A stretch of DNA of 64,000 bases, from assembly GCA_944324425.1 (NCBI GenBank), contig CALUWE010000002.1, forward strand, positions 62,001 through 126,000. The letters run 5' to 3'. Positions 16,336 through 25,537 of this stretch are shown here, in pieces (the first letter of the stretch is position 1; every line of letters starts with the position of its first letter). Made by a program: the position numbers and the translations under genes. Under the pieces are notes generated by a model. It searched no databases and was not told where the DNA came from. It saw nothing but the letters and a program-made list of their open reading frames with translations. Origin of the DNA: Candidatus Gastranaerophilales bacterium (GTDB lineage Bacteria > Cyanobacteriota > Vampirovibrionia > Gastranaerophilales > Gastranaerophilaceae).

Positions 16336-16719
16336 TTAATGGTGGCAGTGATGATGTTCACCGTGGCAATTGTGGCGTTCATCGTGGTTACAAGAATTTT
16401 CCGTTAATTCAAGAGACCCGTCTAAATAATTTTGAACAAGTTCTCTGACATCAATTTCGGGGCAGCCGCAAATTACATCTACACCGTATTGTTCCAAAAT
16501 GCTCTGCGGTCTTAAACCCATTCCGCCTGCTAAAACAAGGTTTGCACCGTTATTGGCAAGCCAATTTGTACACTGGCAGGAAACCCCGCCTTCAGGGGTT
16601 TTTTCTTCCATATTTTTTATTTCTTTTTTTTCTAAATCAACATCAGCAAAGATAAAATAATCGCATTTTCCAAAATGCGGGCAAAGTTTGCCTTCACTTG
16701 CGGGAACAACAATTTTCAT
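16336..16719 (-). CDS. NifX/NifB-like (dinitrogenase iron-molybdenum cofactor family) protein
   Basis: 127 aa. The first 100 residues match the family of small MTH1175-like proteins: 'MKIVVPASEGKLCPHFGKCDYFIFADVD', then a conserved Cys pair (CQC), 'LVLAGGMGLRPQSILEQYGVDVICG' and 'VRELVQNYLDGSL'. The fold binds iron-sulfur or iron-molybdenum clusters. The C-terminus is a His/Cys-rich tail of about 20 residues, likely metal binding. No nitrogenase gene is in the window, so a general metal-cluster or metal-carrying role is more likely than nitrogen fixation. Confidence 0.85.
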   Translation of the reverse strand: MKIVVPASEGKLCPHFGKCDYFIFADVDLEKKEIKNMEEKTPEGGVSCQCTNWLANNGANLVLAGGMGLRPQSILEQYGVDVICGCPEIDVRELVQNYLDGSLELTENSCNHDERHNCHGEHHHCHH

Positions 16720-16841
16720 ATTTTTTCTCCTTTTATAAACAAATTCATCTTACCATAAATTGATAATTTGTTAATTTTGCCCAAAGGAATTATAGAAAAT
16801 CGGGTAATTTAAAAAATTTTTTAAAATGAAAAATTATAATT

Positions 16842-17564
16842 ATGAAAAAATTAATTATTTTATCGGCTTTTTTATTTTTAACATCTGCAGCCTATGCGGA
16901 TGAAACCGTTTATCCGAAATACGAACATCTTTTTGAAGAAGAAAAATGTTCTTGCAATCAAGTTATTATTGACTGCGATAAAAACATTTTGTGCAAAGGA
17001 AACATTTTAAAAATTGAATTTGAATGCCCTTATAAATCAGAATGCTCAAATGCAGGTGATAAAATCACCTTTTTAATAAAAGATGCCGTTTATACAAAAG
17101 AAGGAACATTGTTAATTCCGGCTAATTCAAAAATAACAGGAACGGTTATTAAAATTAAAAAACAAAGAATCCCAAACAAAAATGCGAGGGTTTATTTTTC
17201 TTTTAACTGTTTAGAAACACCTGACGGCACTTTGTATGATATGAAAGCTGTTCCAAACACAAAAGATGCTTCCTTAAAAGAAGGCCCTTGGATGACGGCA
17301 GGAAAATTAGCATCATATACTCTTGGTTTTGGTGCTATCGGTGCAGGGGCAGGCACAGGGTTTGCTTTCATTCCAAACCCCGCAAAACTTGGCGCAGGCT
17401 TTGCAATAGGCATTCCTGTGGGAGCGGGTGTAGGCTTAATAACGGGGCTTATAACACCCGGGTTAAAATACCACGCCAAAGCGGGTGAAGAAGTCAAAAT
17501 AATTTTGTGCGACAATTTAGAGCTTGAAAAGCAGGATGATGAGTGCGAATGTACTGAAGAATAG
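16842..17564 (+). CDS. secreted TrbI/VirB10-like protein with glycine zipper, second full-length copy
   Basis: 240 aa with a signal peptide (1-19, ...AYA). Same order of parts as the protein at 2580: an 'LIPANSKITGTVIKIKKQRIPNKNARVYFSFNCLETPDGT' block (residues about 88-127), then a glycine-zipper segment (about 155-205) and a closing beta segment ('AGEEVKIIL'). It adds six cysteines in the first 70 residues and an acidic Cys-containing tail. Sequence identity with 2580 is low but the pattern is shared over the full length. Confidence 0.6.
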   Translation: MKKLIILSAFLFLTSAAYADETVYPKYEHLFEEEKCSCNQVIIDCDKNILCKGNILKIEFECPYKSECSNAGDKITFLIKDAVYTKEGTLLIPANSKITGTVIKIKKQRIPNKNARVYFSFNCLETPDGTLYDMKAVPNTKDASLKEGPWMTAGKLASYTLGFGAIGAGAGTGFAFIPNPAKLGAGFAIGIPVGAGVGLITGLITPGLKYHAKAGEEVKIILCDNLELEKQDDECECTEE

Positions 17565-17611
17565 ACTTTGACCCTTTTTCATAAAATTGCTAAAATGCAA
17601 AAAGGCAATTT

Positions 17612-18337
17612 ATGATAATAAAAAACATTCCCAAAAAATATAGCATATACAGTATGCAATTTGCGGTATTCTTTTGCATTTTTTGTATTATCGCAAGTGT
17701 AATTATATACCATGATCCCTCTTTAATAAAAATTGAACTCAGCCAAACACTTTTAATTTCAATTTTTATTTTTGTCATACCTTTTATTTGCATATATTTG
17801 CTGATTAACTTCTTAATCGGCTGGCGCCAAGGAAGAAACGATTTAAAACAACCAAACAATATAGAATACATTAATTTGGGAGAAACAAAAACTTCGTTTC
17901 ATTTTTATAATTCGGATTATGATTTTGAAATAAATAACAGCGAAATACAAGAGCTTAAATTGGACGCTTTTCTATACGATTTAAGAAATAAATTTCGAAA
18001 AACGTTTCAAATATGTAATGAACATCTTGGGCTTGTTATTTATGAAATCAATATGCATTTTGAACTTGCAAACGGCAGCAGCTATAAAATAATTTGCTCG
18101 TCTTTATCATATATAAGCGTTCTTCAATACATTTTAAACGATGTAAAAAACATCAAAAAATTGTCCTGCGGCTTTGAAGACAAAGAACAAAAACAAAAGT
18201 TTGATATGAATTTAAAAGATTATATTCTTGAAGATAAAAAATCGGAATTTTCAAACGCCTTCAGAATCATAATGTATTCAGGCTTGTTTATAGGGTTTAT
18301 ATTAATAGTTATTTTATACATTAAAACCGGCACATAA
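17612..18337 (+). CDS. membrane protein, first of three tandem paralogues
   Basis: 241 aa. Starts 'MIIKNIPKKYS'; two N-terminal membrane helices (about 14-35 and 48-70), a cytoplasmic middle with 'PNNIEYINLGETKTSFHFYNSDYDFEINNSEIQELKLD', and a C-terminal helix (about 215-236). The next two genes show the same layout and the same 'P.NI..I.......F.FY' segment. Membrane helices followed by a beta-rich stretch recall YcxB-like proteins, but this is not certain. An AAGG ribosome-binding site lies 6 bp upstream. Confidence 0.6.
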   Translation: MIIKNIPKKYSIYSMQFAVFFCIFCIIASVIIYHDPSLIKIELSQTLLISIFIFVIPFICIYLLINFLIGWRQGRNDLKQPNNIEYINLGETKTSFHFYNSDYDFEINNSEIQELKLDAFLYDLRNKFRKTFQICNEHLGLVIYEINMHFELANGSSYKIICSSLSYISVLQYILNDVKNIKKLSCGFEDKEQKQKFDMNLKDYILEDKKSEFSNAFRIIMYSGLFIGFILIVILYIKTGT

Positions 18338-18423
18338 TTAATTTATAGGTCAAATTGCCCATTTATTTTGACCCCCCGAAAAAAGATTGCTACAATAAAA
18401 TATATTTAAAAAGGGGGCGCAAT

Positions 18424-19158
18424 ATGCTTATCAACAATGTTCCGAAAAAGTATTCATATCAAAATATACTTTCCGGTTTTATTGTTACTTTGTTGTTGGC
18501 CGATTTATGTATAGCAGGACATGCCCAAGCGGATGTTTTAAACTTTTTTAACAATAACGCCGAATTATCAAAACTTGTTATGGCCGTATGTATACCTGCG
18601 GTTCTTTTTGTTATTTTTATCATTTTTTCAATTTTGATAATCAAAAAAAGAAATGATATGAAAAAACCGAATAATATTAAAGCTATTCAACTGGAAAATA
18701 ATGAAATTTGCTTTAAATTCTATGATCCGTCTAATGATTTTTGCAAAGAAACATCCGAAATAGAAAACCTTGAGATGATTATTAATACAAAAGTTCAAAG
18801 AAAAAGGCGGGGAAACGAACCTTCGTATTCAAGAAGGTATGGATATAAAGTAACCGTTATTAACGAAATCACCCTTATATTTACATTGCCGGACGGAAGA
18901 ATATACGAAATAACCAACGGGCCTTTATCACCGATGGATTTTATTTATAAAATTTTGGAAAACTTTAAAACAGCAGATAAAATTAAGTATACCTACACCG
19001 GATATGGTGATACCAAGGAAATTGAAGAAGATATCAAACAATTCTGCCAAAACGGAACAAGAAGAATGCTTGTCAATGAAGCATTGCCGCCGTTAGCATT
19101 TGCTGCGGTTTTAATTTTTCTTGTAATTTGGTTTTTGTATATTAACTTCTTTGGTTAA
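18424..19158 (+). CDS. membrane protein, second of three tandem paralogues
   Basis: 244 aa. The ATG at 18424 has a GGGGG run about 6 bp upstream and gives 'MLINNVPKKYS', aligning with the start of the 17612 protein; a longer in-frame start at 18355 lacks these signs. Two N-terminal helices (about 14-35, 57-79), the 'PNNIKAIQLENNEICFKFYDPSNDF' block, a basic linker (VQRKRRGNEPSYSRRYGYK), and a C-terminal helix (about 220-242). Function unknown. Confidence 0.6.
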   Translation: MLINNVPKKYSYQNILSGFIVTLLLADLCIAGHAQADVLNFFNNNAELSKLVMAVCIPAVLFVIFIIFSILIIKKRNDMKKPNNIKAIQLENNEICFKFYDPSNDFCKETSEIENLEMIINTKVQRKRRGNEPSYSRRYGYKVTVINEITLIFTLPDGRIYEITNGPLSPMDFIYKILENFKTADKIKYTYTGYGDTKEIEEDIKQFCQNGTRRMLVNEALPPLAFAAVLIFLVIWFLYINFFG

Positions 19159-19191
19159 AGAATTTAATTGTCAAAAGAAAGGTTTCGCCTG

Positions 19192-20223
19192 ATGAAAATA
19201 CAAAATCACAATCCTATATACAAAATATTAGCGGGTATATTTTTTATACTTTTATTCTTGGCGGTCTTAGCAAGCGGCATATTAAGCATAATAAAATTCA
19301 TACAAAAGGCATATCTAATAAGTATTGATACAGATACAAGCTTTATACAAGCATTTACATCAAACTTTACTTCTTCGTTATATCCGATAGTTAAAGGTAC
19401 GCTTGAATATATTTTTATATTGTTTGTAATTTCGTGTTTTTTAGTCATGTACTTTTTATCGTTTAGTAAAAAAATAAATCCGGATATTGACAATATTAAA
19501 TCTATTGAGTTCTTGGACAATGCCATTAAATTTTATTACAAAGACGAAAGCCTTAATCGTAAATATGAATACGAAAAATTTGACAGTATAAACTCATTCA
19601 TTTTCACAAATGCACCCAAGCATAATATGTTTGTTACATCGGAAATTAAAAGTATCTCAACGATTTTTTCGGTAGACGGAACTGAAAGACATATTGAGTT
19701 TAGCATAGACAACAACATGGAACGTTTTTTTGCCCTAATCGAATATTTTAATAAATCAAAAAATGCCCAATTTTTTTATCTTGGAAGCGGAAACTGCGAG
19801 TGTGCCGAAGAGATAGTTAACTGCTTTATTAAACATGGAGTCAAAAAACATTATTCAGCTTTGACAAGACGCATGGGAAAATTTAAATTATTCTTGGCAT
19901 ATACCTTCCTTGCAATTGCCATAGGCGTATTAGAATCAACAAACAAACTGTCCAACTCTTATCATGTAGCAATGCCTGCAATAGCAATAGGTGCGGCTAT
20001 TTTCTTTTTTTTGGATCTCAAAATTATCCTTGAAGAGAAAGACCTAAAAAATTATCCCGAAATAATGCGTGAAGAAAAAGAGGTTTTTCAAAAAGAAAAA
20101 GAAAAGCACGAAAGCCTTATGAACACTGCAATTGATATATCTTTTACAAATATTCCGGCAACCGTGCTGTTTACTATAAAATTGGCAATAGCGGCTATTG
20201 TAAGCACGGTTTTCATATGGTGA
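19192..20223 (+). CDS. membrane protein, third of three tandem paralogues, extended
   Basis: 343 aa from the ATG at 19192 (AGG 9 bp upstream; an in-frame TTG at 19168 would add eight residues). Two N-terminal helices, the shared 'NPDIDNIKSIEFLDNAIKFYYKDE' block, and then a C-terminal part longer than its paralogues: two helices (about 230-275), a charged coiled segment (EEKEVFQKEKEKHE) and a last helix. Divergence is high, so the duplication is old. Confidence 0.55.
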   Translation: MKIQNHNPIYKILAGIFFILLFLAVLASGILSIIKFIQKAYLISIDTDTSFIQAFTSNFTSSLYPIVKGTLEYIFILFVISCFLVMYFLSFSKKINPDIDNIKSIEFLDNAIKFYYKDESLNRKYEYEKFDSINSFIFTNAPKHNMFVTSEIKSISTIFSVDGTERHIEFSIDNNMERFFALIEYFNKSKNAQFFYLGSGNCECAEEIVNCFIKHGVKKHYSALTRRMGKFKLFLAYTFLAIAIGVLESTNKLSNSYHVAMPAIAIGAAIFFFLDLKIILEEKDLKNYPEIMREEKEVFQKEKEKHESLMNTAIDISFTNIPATVLFTIKLAIAAIVSTVFIW

Positions 20224-20464
20224 TTCATTCGCACCGGTTTTAAGAAAACTCTTTTTTAATTTTAATTGTCAAATATACACTATTAAAACAAGTGCTCTGT
20301 GCATTTTAATGAGATTAAGGCTGAAACCCAACAATATCAAGGATATTAAAAAAATATAAAGAAGGGTTGACAAATATAAATTTTAGGTAGATAATAAAAA
20401 CATAAAGATAAAGTGTTTGGCATACACTAAAAGAAATGAAGAAAATGCCGAGAGAGATAGAGAA

Positions 20465-20701
20465 ATGTTAAGCGTAAATCCTATAACAAATGTAAATAAT
20501 ACACCAAATAATGTAAGCTTTGGCAGAGGAGTTCAAACAAATTATGGTATATCAGCTCCTTCCCCGAAGAAAAATATGGTTGAAGGCGGCTTATTAACAG
20601 GTTTTGTTGGTACAGTAAGCCCGATGCTAAACAAAATTCAATCAAGGGCAAGAAGAATTGAAGCAGGCCTTGATGAAGCAAAAATTAATTATTTCGCTTA
20701 A
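20465..20701 (+). CDS. small soluble protein with N-terminal V-S-F-G motif
   Basis: 78 aa from the ATG at 20465, which has GAGAGATAGAG upstream; an in-frame TTG at 20417 would add 16 charged residues. Residues about 4-19 read 'NPITNVNNTPNNVSFG', matching the hydrophobic-x-F-x-G type N-terminus of its neighbours. The remainder holds a weakly hydrophobic stretch (GGLLTGFVGTVSPM) and a charged helix. Function unknown. Confidence 0.5.
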   Translation: MLSVNPITNVNNTPNNVSFGRGVQTNYGISAPSPKKNMVEGGLLTGFVGTVSPMLNKIQSRARRIEAGLDEAKINYFA

Positions 20702-20702
20702 C

Positions 20703-20783
20703 CCCGAAGCTAACAACAACACATAATAAACAACACAAATTATTTATCGACACCTAACAACACAATCCCGAAGCTAACAACAA
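20703..20783. repeat. 17-bp direct repeat flanking a short spacer
   Basis: CCCGAAGCTAACAACAA occurs at 20703-20719 and at 20767-20783, start-to-start distance 64 bp. The spacer is AC-rich (repeated AACAACACAA). It lies between the 78-aa gene and a terminator; no other feature is seen. Confidence 0.7.
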
Positions 20784-20788
20784 TAGCT

Positions 20789-20813
20789 GACACCGCACAA
20801 GACGGTGTCTTTT
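20789..20813 (+). terminator. Rho-independent terminator
   Basis: GACACCG and CGGTGTC arms with a seven-base loop, followed by TTTT. It ends the unit before the calpain-like gene at 20870. Confidence 0.8.
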
Positions 20814-20869
20814 AATATGCGGATATTTTCAAGGGGGCAAATATATTTATTTTCGAACCTTAATGAATT

Positions 20870-22654
20870 ATGAAAATTTACCCTTGCTGTTCATATAAAG
20901 TAAGCAATTATTCTTCCTTTGACCGAAATAAACCGCACAATAAAAGCGGCGAATGTTATAGTGCTGCAAAACAAACGGAAAGCCATAGCCCTTATTATGA
21001 ATATTTGAAAAATTCCGTTTTGTTTAAAGGGAAAGGGTACAAAAAACCGAGAATTTATCTGAGTTCAAAATATCTTTTTATTCCGAAAAGCGATTCAATT
21101 TTGCGCAGAGGAGAAAAATTGAGACCGGATAAAACAGATTATACAAGAGAAGAAATTAAAAATATTTTATCCGAAAAAACCGCGGATGAATGTACGGCAG
21201 AATATTTAACCAATTATGTATCAGAACTTATTTCCGAAAACAATCCCGATTCTCAATATATAAAAAAGCTTTTAGAGCTTGTATATGCAAACAAATTGCC
21301 TGCAGGCGTTCTTCTTAACTTAGAAAAGGGTTTGGAAGTAAATGAAAACATAAAAAGAGATATTGATAAACTTTTTGAATGTTACAGAGAAGATAAAAGC
21401 GTTGAAGACGCCTTTGTTCCTGTCTTTAAAAGTGATGAAGAAGCAATGGCGGCATTAAATATCGGTGATGTTTGCCAAATTGAAGGTAATGACAGAATTT
21501 CAATCAAAAAAAATGAAAATGAAATTGAAAAACTGTTTATCGGCAAAAAAACTTGTTTGGAACTTTTCCCGCCCGTTGAAAGATTTCTGTACACACAATC
21601 AAAACAACAGGATTGCTACTTCATTTCCGTTTTTGATTCAATATATTCAAACCCATCATCCAGATACAAAATATTGGGCTTGTTTAATGAAAGAAAAAAC
21701 GGCAAAGTAGATGCAACATTCGGCGGTTATAAATATGTAGGTTCAAATGTTTCAAACAAAGATTTCAGCAGATTTGTTTTAAAAGATATTTCAAAAGCAC
21801 TGAACGCAGCAAGAAGGCTGCATCCGTGGTATATGTCATATACAACTGAAGGATTGAGGGCATTAGAGCTTTTAAACAGCGAAGAAGCAAGAAAAAATGC
21901 GGAAAGCAAAATAAACAAAAAATATCACCTGTACAAAAAATTATTGGCACAAAGCGAAGATGATCCTATATTATTGAACGATTTTCAATATTCAAGAAAA
22001 GAAATGAGCGATTATATAGCACTTTATGAAGCATCAAGAAACCCAAGAAAAATTATCTCAACGGAAGATATGAATATTCCCGTTTTTAATATAGATTACG
22101 GTTCGGTTTTATACGGATTAAAACAATTAGACCAAGATTCAAACCCAAAAACCGATACAAAATGGGAAAGATACATTCTTGAAAGATACAAAGAATATTT
22201 GGAAAGAACCGGCAAAAAAACCGTTCCTTTTAAAGAAATTGTTCCCATTGAAACATATCAGGATATTTTCCAATGGGAAATAAGCAAGGATACACCAAGC
22301 CCTTACACATACGGCGGCAACTCATTCTCTGTTTTCGGAATATTTAAGCTGCCCTCAATACTTTTACCCCTAAAAGGCAGCGAAATGGCAGACCGGCTTT
22401 TAGATATGCCCGATATAAATAAAAAACTTGTGCTCACTTGTTCAACTTCATACGAAAACCAAACAAAATTTAATATAAAACCGTTTCACTCATATTCCGT
22501 TACCCCCGTTCAAAGAGGAAAAGAAAGGCATTTTGTGGTTAAAAACCCCATAAACACTGCACAGCAACTTGAAATGACCAAAGACGACCTAAAAAATTGC
22601 TTCAACGTTGTTGAATTCGGGTTAATTGAACCATTATCTTTTAATTTGCCATAA
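20870..22654 (+). CDS. calpain-like cysteine protease, divergent
   Basis: 594 aa, soluble. N-terminus MKIYPCCSYK, with V-L-F-K-G at about 50-54. A calpain-type core is readable: Q243 and C249 in 'QSKQQDCYFISV' (Q six residues before Cys, as in calpains), H540 in 'KPFHSYSV' and N559 in 'VVKNPIN'. The Gly normally before Asp-Cys is replaced by Gln. About 290 residues lie between Cys and His, much more than in the 13310 protein, and hold the long variable part. No FHA domain is present. Its 3' end overlaps trkH (opposite strand) by 21 bp. Confidence 0.65.
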   Translation: MKIYPCCSYKVSNYSSFDRNKPHNKSGECYSAAKQTESHSPYYEYLKNSVLFKGKGYKKPRIYLSSKYLFIPKSDSILRRGEKLRPDKTDYTREEIKNILSEKTADECTAEYLTNYVSELISENNPDSQYIKKLLELVYANKLPAGVLLNLEKGLEVNENIKRDIDKLFECYREDKSVEDAFVPVFKSDEEAMAALNIGDVCQIEGNDRISIKKNENEIEKLFIGKKTCLELFPPVERFLYTQSKQQDCYFISVFDSIYSNPSSRYKILGLFNERKNGKVDATFGGYKYVGSNVSNKDFSRFVLKDISKALNAARRLHPWYMSYTTEGLRALELLNSEEARKNAESKINKKYHLYKKLLAQSEDDPILLNDFQYSRKEMSDYIALYEASRNPRKIISTEDMNIPVFNIDYGSVLYGLKQLDQDSNPKTDTKWERYILERYKEYLERTGKKTVPFKEIVPIETYQDIFQWEISKDTPSPYTYGGNSFSVFGIFKLPSILLPLKGSEMADRLLDMPDINKKLVLTCSTSYENQTKFNIKPFHSYSVTPVQRGKERHFVVKNPINTAQQLEMTKDDLKNCFNVVEFGLIEPLSFNLP

Positions 22655-24091
22655 ATCTTTATTTAAAATTGCAAGAAAGGGAATAATTTCAAGCCTGCCT
22701 GCAAACATATTTAAGGTAAAAATTAATTTTGTTAAAGTGTGCATTTCTGAATATCCGCCCATAGGCCCGATTACAGCACCCATGCCGGGGCCTGTATTTG
22801 AAAGCATTGTTATACTTCCCGTTATTGCAATTGCGGCATCTTGTTCTATAAAAGCCACAATAATTGCGCTTATTGCATAAAATGCCATAAAAAACATTAT
22901 AAAAATAACTATCTGCCCGCCTATATCCTGCGGAACTACTCTGTTATCAAGCTTAACCGGCAAAATTAAATTCGGATGGGCAATTTTTTTTAATTCTCTT
23001 TTTAAAAATTTTATAATATAAATCCACCTTGCAACTTTAATGCCGCCGCCTGTTGAAAGAGCCGAAGCGCCGATAAACATTAAAATAAAAATTAAAACCT
23101 GGGCGCTAAGGGGCCATTTTGTATAATCCGCACAGGCAGAACCCGTTGATGTCATGGTTGATGCCGTTTCATAAAATGCATTTCTTAATGCATCAAGAAT
23201 ATTTGCATTTTGTTCAAAAACAAGAATAGTGGCTATTGAAAGGCTTATTATTGCAATTATTGCCGTGTATACTTTAAATTCTTCGTTTTTAAAAAGCTCG
23301 CCAATTTTGCCGTTGATAAGCACTCTATACAACAAAAGAAAATTAGAACCTGCAAGAAAGGCAAAGAAACCTATCACCCACACAAATTTAGGCGCATAAT
23401 AAAGGTGCCCTTCGGCCGTATTGGTAAAGCCGCCTGCCGAAATTGTCGCAAAAACGGTGCAAAGCGCATTGTATAAATCAAGCCCCATAAATTTTAAAAT
23501 AAGAATTTGAATAACCGTTAAAATAATATAAATTGTCCACAATCTGCTTGCTGTGTGCCGAATTCTGGGCGTGATTTTTTCTTCTCTCGGGTTGGCGGCT
23601 TCCGCAAAAAACATTTGCCTGCCTGCAACCGCAAACTTTGGAAGAATTGCAATAAAAAGAACAATTATGCCCATGCCGCCAAACCAGTGCAAAAGCGAAC
23701 GGTAAATAAAAAATGTTTTAGGGTATAGCGAATAATCTGCCAAAATGCTTGCGCCCGTAGTTGAAATTCCCGATACCGATTCAAAAAGAGAATCAACAAA
23801 AGACAGGTTAAAAAACATAAAAGGCATTGCGCAAACAAGCGCAAACATTCCCCACACCGAAAGCACAATTAATAAAGCTTCCGTTCTTGTAATGTTATCT
23901 ATATCTTTTTCGCTTGCATCGTTTAAGCAAAACAAAACGCCGAAAATAAAGGTAATTATTCCGGAAATTATAAAAGCTGGAATTGAAGAATATTCTTTAT
24001 AAAAAAGGGCAAAAATAACCGGAAAAATAAAAATTACACTAATATGTTTTAAGGTTAACCCCGTGCTGTTTAGAATAACTTTTAATTTCAT
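22634..24091 (-). CDS. trkH: TrkH/KtrB-family potassium transporter subunit
   Basis: 485 aa, about ten membrane helices. P-loop regions of the Trk/Ktr/HKT superfamily are visible: 'SVSGISTTGASI', 'FATISAGGFTN', 'STMTSTGSACAD', 'TMLSNTGPGMG', each with the selectivity-filter Gly. It forms the membrane channel of a K+ uptake system. The partner trkA lies 12 bp upstream on the same strand. Length matches TrkH (about 480 aa). Confidence 0.93.
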   Translation of the reverse strand: MKLKVILNSTGLTLKHISVIFIFPVIFALFYKEYSSIPAFIISGIITFIFGVLFCLNDASEKDIDNITRTEALLIVLSVWGMFALVCAMPFMFFNLSFVDSLFESVSGISTTGASILADYSLYPKTFFIYRSLLHWFGGMGIIVLFIAILPKFAVAGRQMFFAEAANPREEKITPRIRHTASRLWTIYIILTVIQILILKFMGLDLYNALCTVFATISAGGFTNTAEGHLYYAPKFVWVIGFFAFLAGSNFLLLYRVLINGKIGELFKNEEFKVYTAIIAIISLSIATILVFEQNANILDALRNAFYETASTMTSTGSACADYTKWPLSAQVLIFILMFIGASALSTGGGIKVARWIYIIKFLKRELKKIAHPNLILPVKLDNRVVPQDIGGQIVIFIMFFMAFYAISAIIVAFIEQDAAIAITGSITMLSNTGPGMGAVIGPMGGYSEMHTLTKLIFTLNMFAGRLEIIPFLAILNKDLWQIKR

Positions 24092-24103
24092 AAAATACCT
24101 TTG

Positions 24104-25444
24104 TTATGCAAAAAATTCCTTTATTTTTTGTGCATCGTTTGCCATTGTAAATACAAGAAGAGAATCATTTGCTCTTATAAGGGTTTTGCCTTTCGGAATT
24201 ATTATTCTTGTTCCCCTTTGTATAATTGCAACAACCGCTCTGCAAGGAAGTTTTAATTCCATTAAAGTAATATCTTTAAAATCGCACCTCACTTGAATTT
24301 CTTGAACTTTGCCAAGGCCCCTTTCAACCGTTGCCAAAATTCCCATTTTTGAATCTATAATTTGGTTTTTAATTTCATTTAAAGCAGCCTGTTTTGGTGA
24401 AACGGCAACATCCACCCCTACATTTTCAAACAGGGGAACGGTTGCCAGCTGTTCAACCCTTGTAATAACCCTTGTTGCGCCCATTTGTTTTGATAAAAGA
24501 GAACATAAAAGGTTTTTTTCGTCACTGTCTGTTACTGCAATAACAACATCCATCTGCCCAATACCTTCATGGGTTAAAAATTCGGAATTTGTGCCATCTG
24601 CATTTAAAATAAGTGTTTTATTCAAATTTTCTGATAAAAATTCACACCTTTTATAATTTTTTTCAATTAATTTTACTTTTATTTTTGTTTTCTCTAAAAG
24701 CGAAGCCAATTCAAAGCCAACAGTGCCGCCGCCTATAATTGCAACATTTTTAATTCTTGATTTTTCATCCACAAAGAATTTTAAAGCAGTTAAATCAAGC
24801 CCGTCAGGCGTTCCCATTAAAATGCACTTATCGTTTAATTGAATTTCATCATCCCCGTTTGGAATAAATAAATTTTCATTTCTTGCAATGCCCACAACCA
24901 AAGTTTCATTTTCAAAATCTATATCTTTTAATTTTTTACCTAAAACAGGAGTGTCTTCTTTAACCCTATATTCAAGAAGTTTGGCTCTTCCCTGATGAAA
25001 ACTTTCAACATCCAGAGCATCCGGCACGGTTAAAATGCTGAAAATTTCCCTTGTTAATAATTCTTCGGGCCAAACAACAAAATTTATGTTTATGTCATCT
25101 TCATTTAAGGCATTATCTCTTATAATTTTCAGGGAATTTTTACATTCTTTCCTTGAAACAAGGCAAACCGTTTGCGCACAGCTTAAATATTTTGCCATAA
25201 TGCAGCCTACTATGTTTGCTTCATCTGTTTCGCTTGAAGCTATAAAAACATCTGCATTTTTAATATCCGCTTTTGTTAAAACGTTTATATTTGAAGCATC
25301 ACCCACAATTGTGGATAAATCAAGCTGGGAAAACTGATTAAGTTTTTCAACGTCAGGGTCAATAACAATTATATCGTGATCTTCAAAGAATTCCGTTGCA
25401 ACAATTGAAGCTATATCGCCTGCACCATAGATTACTATCTTCAT
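24104..25444 (-). CDS. trkA: TrkA, NAD-binding regulator of potassium uptake
   Basis: 446 aa with two RCK modules: each starts with a Rossmann motif, 'MKIVIYGAGDIASIVATEF' at residue 1 and 'NVAIIGGGTVGFELASLL' at about 225, each followed by a TrkA-C domain (about 140-215 and 365-445). TrkA sits on the cytoplasmic face of TrkH and gates it in response to nucleotides. Two tandem RCK modules and the operon with trkH make the assignment firm. Confidence 0.94.
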   Translation of the reverse strand: MKIVIYGAGDIASIVATEFFEDHDIIVIDPDVEKLNQFSQLDLSTIVGDASNINVLTKADIKNADVFIASSETDEANIVGCIMAKYLSCAQTVCLVSRKECKNSLKIIRDNALNEDDININFVVWPEELLTREIFSILTVPDALDVESFHQGRAKLLEYRVKEDTPVLGKKLKDIDFENETLVVGIARNENLFIPNGDDEIQLNDKCILMGTPDGLDLTALKFFVDEKSRIKNVAIIGGGTVGFELASLLEKTKIKVKLIEKNYKRCEFLSENLNKTLILNADGTNSEFLTHEGIGQMDVVIAVTDSDEKNLLCSLLSKQMGATRVITRVEQLATVPLFENVGVDVAVSPKQAALNEIKNQIIDSKMGILATVERGLGKVQEIQVRCDFKDITLMELKLPCRAVVAIIQRGTRIIIPKGKTLIRANDSLLVFTMANDAQKIKEFFA

Positions 25445-25537
25445 AAGTTAGATTATATACTATAAAGTATTTAGTTCAAGTTTATAAAGCCTTATTAAAA
25501 TGCGAGAGACAAAATCTGTCTGAAAAATTGCAAAAGT

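Noticed and set aside
16336-16719. Nitrogen-fixation locus
   Set aside because: The NifX/NifB-like protein is the small stand-alone type found widely without nitrogenase, and no nif gene is near.
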